NCBI GenBank assembly: GCA_016786965.1
Contig: JAEUVL010000253.1
Location: forward strand, 1-8,388
Source of the DNA: Chitinophagaceae bacterium
Lineage (GTDB): Bacteria; Bacteroidota; Bacteroidia; Chitinophagales; Chitinophagaceae
DNA length: 8,388 bases
Reading direction: 5' to 3'
The notes beneath the pieces were generated by a model, which saw only the letters and a program-made list of their open reading frames with translations, was not told the DNA's origin and made no database searches. Position numbers and translations under genes: made by a program. Positions 6,162-8,388 of this stretch are shown piece after piece. Each line of letters starts with the position of its first letter. Positions within the stretch are counted from its first letter, which is position 1.

Positions 6162-6947
6162 TTATTCATGCGCAGCGAGTATTGGAATATGGCTATGATA
6201 AGCCAGTCTTTTAGTATGTGAACTTTTGAACAGGGAAGTGGAGTTGCTCTGGTGTTTAGGAATGGTTATTAAAATATCAATCTTAAAGTCTGTTACGAAC
6301 TGATCGATGGCCTGGTAAAAATCATTCCGGGTTATGAAATAACATTCTGTGTGGAATTTGTCAAACATGGCCAGCAACTTCTTTTTTTCTTCTTCTATCT
6401 CCTCAGGCAGGGAAACGTAAATCTCTTTGTTCACATTTACGATATGCAGTTTGGGATTGAACATTTCCAGCACAGAGATTATCAGCGGGGCAGGAGTGGT
6501 GGCTTCCACATTTTTGAAGTCTGAGGCAAATGCCACATTATTTATACCGGTATAAGTAGCATCGGGCGGAACGATCATAACCGGGTACAGGTTTCTGTCA
6601 ATCAGTTTGAGAGTATTACTGCCGAACATTGCCTGCCGCACGGCTGATTTACCGGTAATGCCCATTATGATCATTGTGGCACGGATGGTATGGGCCATCC
6701 GGGCAATATTATCTATCAAATCACCACCCATTTCACTTTCACATTCCACATTTTTTACCCCGGCGTTTAGAAACTCTTTTTTCAGGCTTTCCTGGTAATT
6801 ATGCGACACATCAAAATCATCCTGGGATTCATAGTTCGTGTAAAGGATAGCAGTAGCATCGGCTACACCCGCCAGCATGCGGGCGGTGTATCGGGCCGCA
6901 TTCAACGAGGTTTCTGAAAAGTCAACTGGTATGATGACCCGGTGCAT
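6162..6947 (-). CDS. Universal stress protein, two-domain (UspA family), tandem paralogue
   Basis: This 261-residue protein lines up with the downstream USP without obvious gaps. Residues 1-20 are VIIPVDFSETSLNAARY after MHR. The ATP-binding signature is GITGKSAVRQAMFGSNT, with G96, G99, G109 and S110 at the same positions as in the paralogue. The second half (about 135-261) opens with INNVAFASDFKNVEATTPAP and closes with SHTKRLAYHSHIPILAAHE; it has no glycine signature of its own. The pair is best explained by tandem duplication followed by divergence. Its first half probably binds ATP, while the second half may mediate dimerisation or partner contacts (inference). Upstream is a 112-bp gap with a perfect 10-bp inverted repeat and no clear -7 box. 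Confidence 0.92.
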   Translation of the reverse strand: MHRVIIPVDFSETSLNAARYTARMLAGVADATAILYTNYESQDDFDVSHNYQESLKKEFLNAGVKNVECESEMGGDLIDNIARMAHTIRATMIIMGITGKSAVRQAMFGSNTLKLIDRNLYPVMIVPPDATYTGINNVAFASDFKNVEATTPAPLIISVLEMFNPKLHIVNVNKEIYVSLPEEIEEEKKKLLAMFDKFHTECYFITRNDFYQAIDQFVTDFKIDILITIPKHQSNSTSLFKSSHTKRLAYHSHIPILAAHE

Positions 6948-6970
6948 AATAAGTTGGTTTGTTCCAAAAA

Positions 6971-7010
6971 GATAAATTTACTGGATTTAAAACCGAAATT
7001 TAAATTTATC
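6971..7010. repeat. Perfect 10-bp inverted repeat upstream of the USP paralogue
   Basis: GATAAATTTA (6971-6980) and TAAATTTATC (7001-7010) are exact reverse complements separated by 20 bases, in the promoter region of the USP gene that starts at 6947. The half-site centres are 30 bp apart, close to three helical turns, so a protein dimer or tetramer could bind both on one face of the DNA. The right arm is embedded in further AAATTT runs. It could also fold in the leader RNA. AT-richness makes a chance origin possible. Confidence 0.4.
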
Positions 7011-7059
7011 TGTACACCAACGAATCCTTGCAGGGGGGCTTATCCGGTAAAATGACCTG

Positions 7060-7368
7060 TCAGTAAATAGACTCAAATGTCTGTTGCTGCATCAGCCGGG
7101 AGAAATTAGGTCGCTGGCCACATAGTTCAGCGAGCTTATGTAAGTATTCCCTGAAGGTGGCCGATTTGAAATGCTGATTGGCAACCGCCTCTTTCTTAAA
7201 GCTTTTAATGTGAACAAAGCAACAGTCATTGTCGTTATCAGCATAGCATTGGCTGCGCATGCCGCCTGGGCCATTCTTGTAGAGTTCGTCGAAATACTGG
7301 TCGATGATCTTTTGTGCGGTGTCTTGCCGGCCTTCCGGTACAGCGAAGGACATAAAATACCTTACCAT
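7060..7368 (-). CDS. Small ABM-like dimeric alpha-beta-barrel protein
   Basis: This 102-residue cytoplasmic protein has no signal peptide. It resembles the antibiotic-biosynthesis-monooxygenase/dimeric alpha-beta-barrel superfamily, with an N-terminal strand (VRYFMSFAVPEG), a helix (TAQKIIDQYFDELYKNG), a central strand (CCFVHIKSFKKEAVANQHF, 49-67) and a following helix (TFREYLHKLAELCG, 71-84). The strand then helix pattern with H-x3-HF-type spacing is typical of these small folds, which range from quinol monooxygenases to enzymes of unknown substrate. Length fits the family. No substrate can be assigned. The central strand carries an adjacent cysteine pair (49-50). It stands alone between the terminator after the L,D-transpeptidase gene and the USP genes; 112 bases separate it from the next USP gene. 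The gap upstream (7369-7572) contains the terminator and a minor inverted repeat but no convincing -7 box. Confidence 0.6.
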   Translation of the reverse strand: MVRYFMSFAVPEGRQDTAQKIIDQYFDELYKNGPGGMRSQCYADNDNDCCFVHIKSFKKEAVANQHFKSATFREYLHKLAELCGQRPNFSRLMQQQTFESIY

Positions 7369-7456
7369 AATCTTTAGTGTTTTGGTTTAGTACAGCCGGT
7401 AAAGTATAGGCAAAAGGTTTGCTTTAAATGCTGCATCGAAAGTACGGGCAGCAGAT

Positions 7457-7485
7457 ATAAAGGATGAGCGGCTGATAGCCTTTAT
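7457..7485. repeat. Minor inverted repeat upstream of the ABM-like gene
   Basis: ATAAAGG (7457-7463) pairs perfectly with CCTTTAT (7479-7485) across a 15-base loop. It lies between the terminator of the L,D-transpeptidase gene and the start of the ABM-like gene, about 90 bases before that start. No U tract or promoter motif accompanies it, and it may be fortuitous. Confidence 0.25.
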
Positions 7486-7517
7486 TATTGTGAAAGGTGT
7501 AGTAAGATGCTTTTCAA

Positions 7518-7560
7518 AAAAGAACGGCTTAATAAAGTAGTATCATTAAGCCGCTCTTTT
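7518..7560 (-). terminator. Intrinsic (bidirectional) terminator after the L,D-transpeptidase gene
   Basis: Bases 7518-7533 pair with 7545-7560 in a 16-bp stem with a single A-C mismatch and an 11-base loop. The arms run AAAAGA...GGCTTAAT and ATTAAGCC...TCTTTT, giving A's before and T's after the GC core on both strands, as expected for a bidirectional terminator. On the minus strand the stem ends in TTCTTTTTTG, a good U tract. It begins 12 bases after the L,D-transpeptidase stop codon and separates that gene from the ABM-like gene. Confidence 0.85.
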
Positions 7561-7572
7561 ATATAGGAGGTG

Positions 7573-8388
7573 CTATTTTGCAGCGGGGGCGATAAACATT
7601 TTTTTGATCAGATCAGCGTCATGCTGGTACACATCATCCCGGAAATTAAGCTGTCCTTCATCATCTACCCAGGATGTATAATAAATGATGAAAACCGGAA
7701 TTGCTTCTTTCAATTTCACGCCTTTCTCTGTTGTCTGGTTCATGGCCGAAACAATTTTTTCCTTTGGCCATTCGGGGTAATTTCTCAGCAGCCATTCTGC
7801 CATCTTCTGCGGCTCACTCAGGCGGATACAGCCATGACTGAAAGCTCTTTTATCCTGCGAAAAAAGGCTTTTTGAGGGGGTGTCGTGGAAATACATATTA
7901 AAGCTGTTGGGGAAAATGAACTTCACCTTTCCCAATGCATTGCCCGGCCCGGGCTTCTGGCGAATATTGCTGCCGATCTGTTCCATGTTCTTTTTAGCCA
8001 AGTAGTTGGGGTTCCTGGCCATGGCCGGCAGTATTTCACTTTTTATGATACTTTGCGGCACATTCCAATAGGGGCTGAAGTAGATCTGGTTCAGGTCTCC
8101 GTTGAACATCATAGTATTGTTACCTACTTTACCTACCACCACCACCATATCAAATTCCTTTTTCTTGCCATCATACACATGCAGCATGAATTCGGGCAGG
8201 TTAACGATGATTAAGTTGCCACTTGGTTTTTGAGGCAGCCAGCGCATTCGGTCCATGTTCAACAGTATTTCCATCAGCCGCCTTGTGGCGGGTACATTCA
8301 TGTCCTTTATCAGATTTGCAGTAATAGTGCCATCCTGCTTGTAGCCATGGCGGCGCTGAAAACTTTTAACGGCCAGTTCCAGTGTATC
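7573..8388 (-). CDS. L,D-transpeptidase of the YcbB/LdtD type, C-terminal part (5' end outside window)
   Basis: The frame is open from the right window edge through to a TAG stop, giving 271 residues of a longer protein. The first 30 or so residues are the end of a peptidoglycan-binding domain 1 (LELAVKSFQRRHGYKQDGTI). They continue into the linker typical of YcbB-like enzymes (MNVPATRRLMEILLNMDRMR, then WLP) and a YkuD catalytic domain. The catalytic motif is FSHGCIRL with the nucleophilic cysteine encoded at 7828-7830, and the upstream histidine is in MYFHDTP. Between them and the earlier YFSPYWNVPQSI lies the capping insertion normal for this subgroup. The enzyme acts in the periplasm and forms 3-3 cross-links in peptidoglycan, or attaches proteins to it; which of these is not decided by the sequence. 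The N-terminal signal and scaffold region are beyond the window. An intrinsic terminator follows directly. Confidence 0.93.
   Translation of the reverse strand, partial: DTLELAVKSFQRRHGYKQDGTITANLIKDMNVPATRRLMEILLNMDRMRWLPQKPSGNLIIVNLPEFMLHVYDGKKKEFDMVVVVGKVGNNTMMFNGDLNQIYFSPYWNVPQSIIKSEILPAMARNPNYLAKKNMEQIGSNIRQKPGPGNALGKVKFIFPNSFNMYFHDTPSKSLFSQDKRAFSHGCIRLSEPQKMAEWLLRNYPEWPKEKIVSAMNQTTEKGVKLKEAIPVFIIYYTSWVDDEGQLNFRDDVYQHDADLIKKMFIAPAAK

Noticed and set aside
7885..8214. A 109-codon rightward open frame
   Set aside because: It is antisense to the catalytic domain of the L,D-transpeptidase, whose motifs are clear.

Overview
The window looks like a chromosomal stretch from a Bacteroidota bacterium, probably Chitinophagaceae-like. 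The reasons are: a TonB-dependent receptor with an N-terminal carboxypeptidase-regulatory-like domain, start codons with little or no Shine-Dalgarno sequence, two good matches to the Bacteroidota -7 box (TAnnTTTG), a lipoprotein with a Bacteroidota-type surface-export tail, and moderate GC content. Family and genus are inferred from protein flavour only; no rRNA or other marker is present.

Left part (1-3506): a cell-envelope locus. The 5' end of a TonB-dependent receptor gene runs leftward out of the window from 676. Divergently, across a 239-bp gap, three exported proteins are encoded rightward: the N-terminal half of a DUF4331 protein (916-1587), the C-terminal half of DUF4331 as a separate lipoprotein (1618-2154), and a TPR-type lipoprotein (2208-3506), with a GAAA-loop hairpin before the last. 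DUF4331 is normally one polypeptide; here it is cleanly divided into two signal-bearing proteins. Together with the receptor this is the best candidate in the window for an undescribed system, perhaps surface capture plus import of an unknown ligand.

Middle part (3503-5301): a leftward pair made of an arginase and a translationally coupled secreted DUF1684 protein. The DUF1684 stop codon overlaps the TPR stop codon on the opposite strand. The 247-bp gap upstream of arginase holds a strong inverted repeat whose T/A flanks have the wrong polarity for an intrinsic terminator.

Right part (5302-8388): all leftward. Two 261-residue universal stress protein paralogues lie in tandem, the downstream one with its own promoter. 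Then come a small dimeric alpha-beta-barrel (ABM-like) protein, a well-formed bidirectional terminator, and the 3' part of a YcbB/LdtD-type L,D-transpeptidase entering from the right edge. These look like ordinary stress, metabolism and cell-wall genes. No tRNA, rRNA, CRISPR array, insertion sequence or phage gene was seen.
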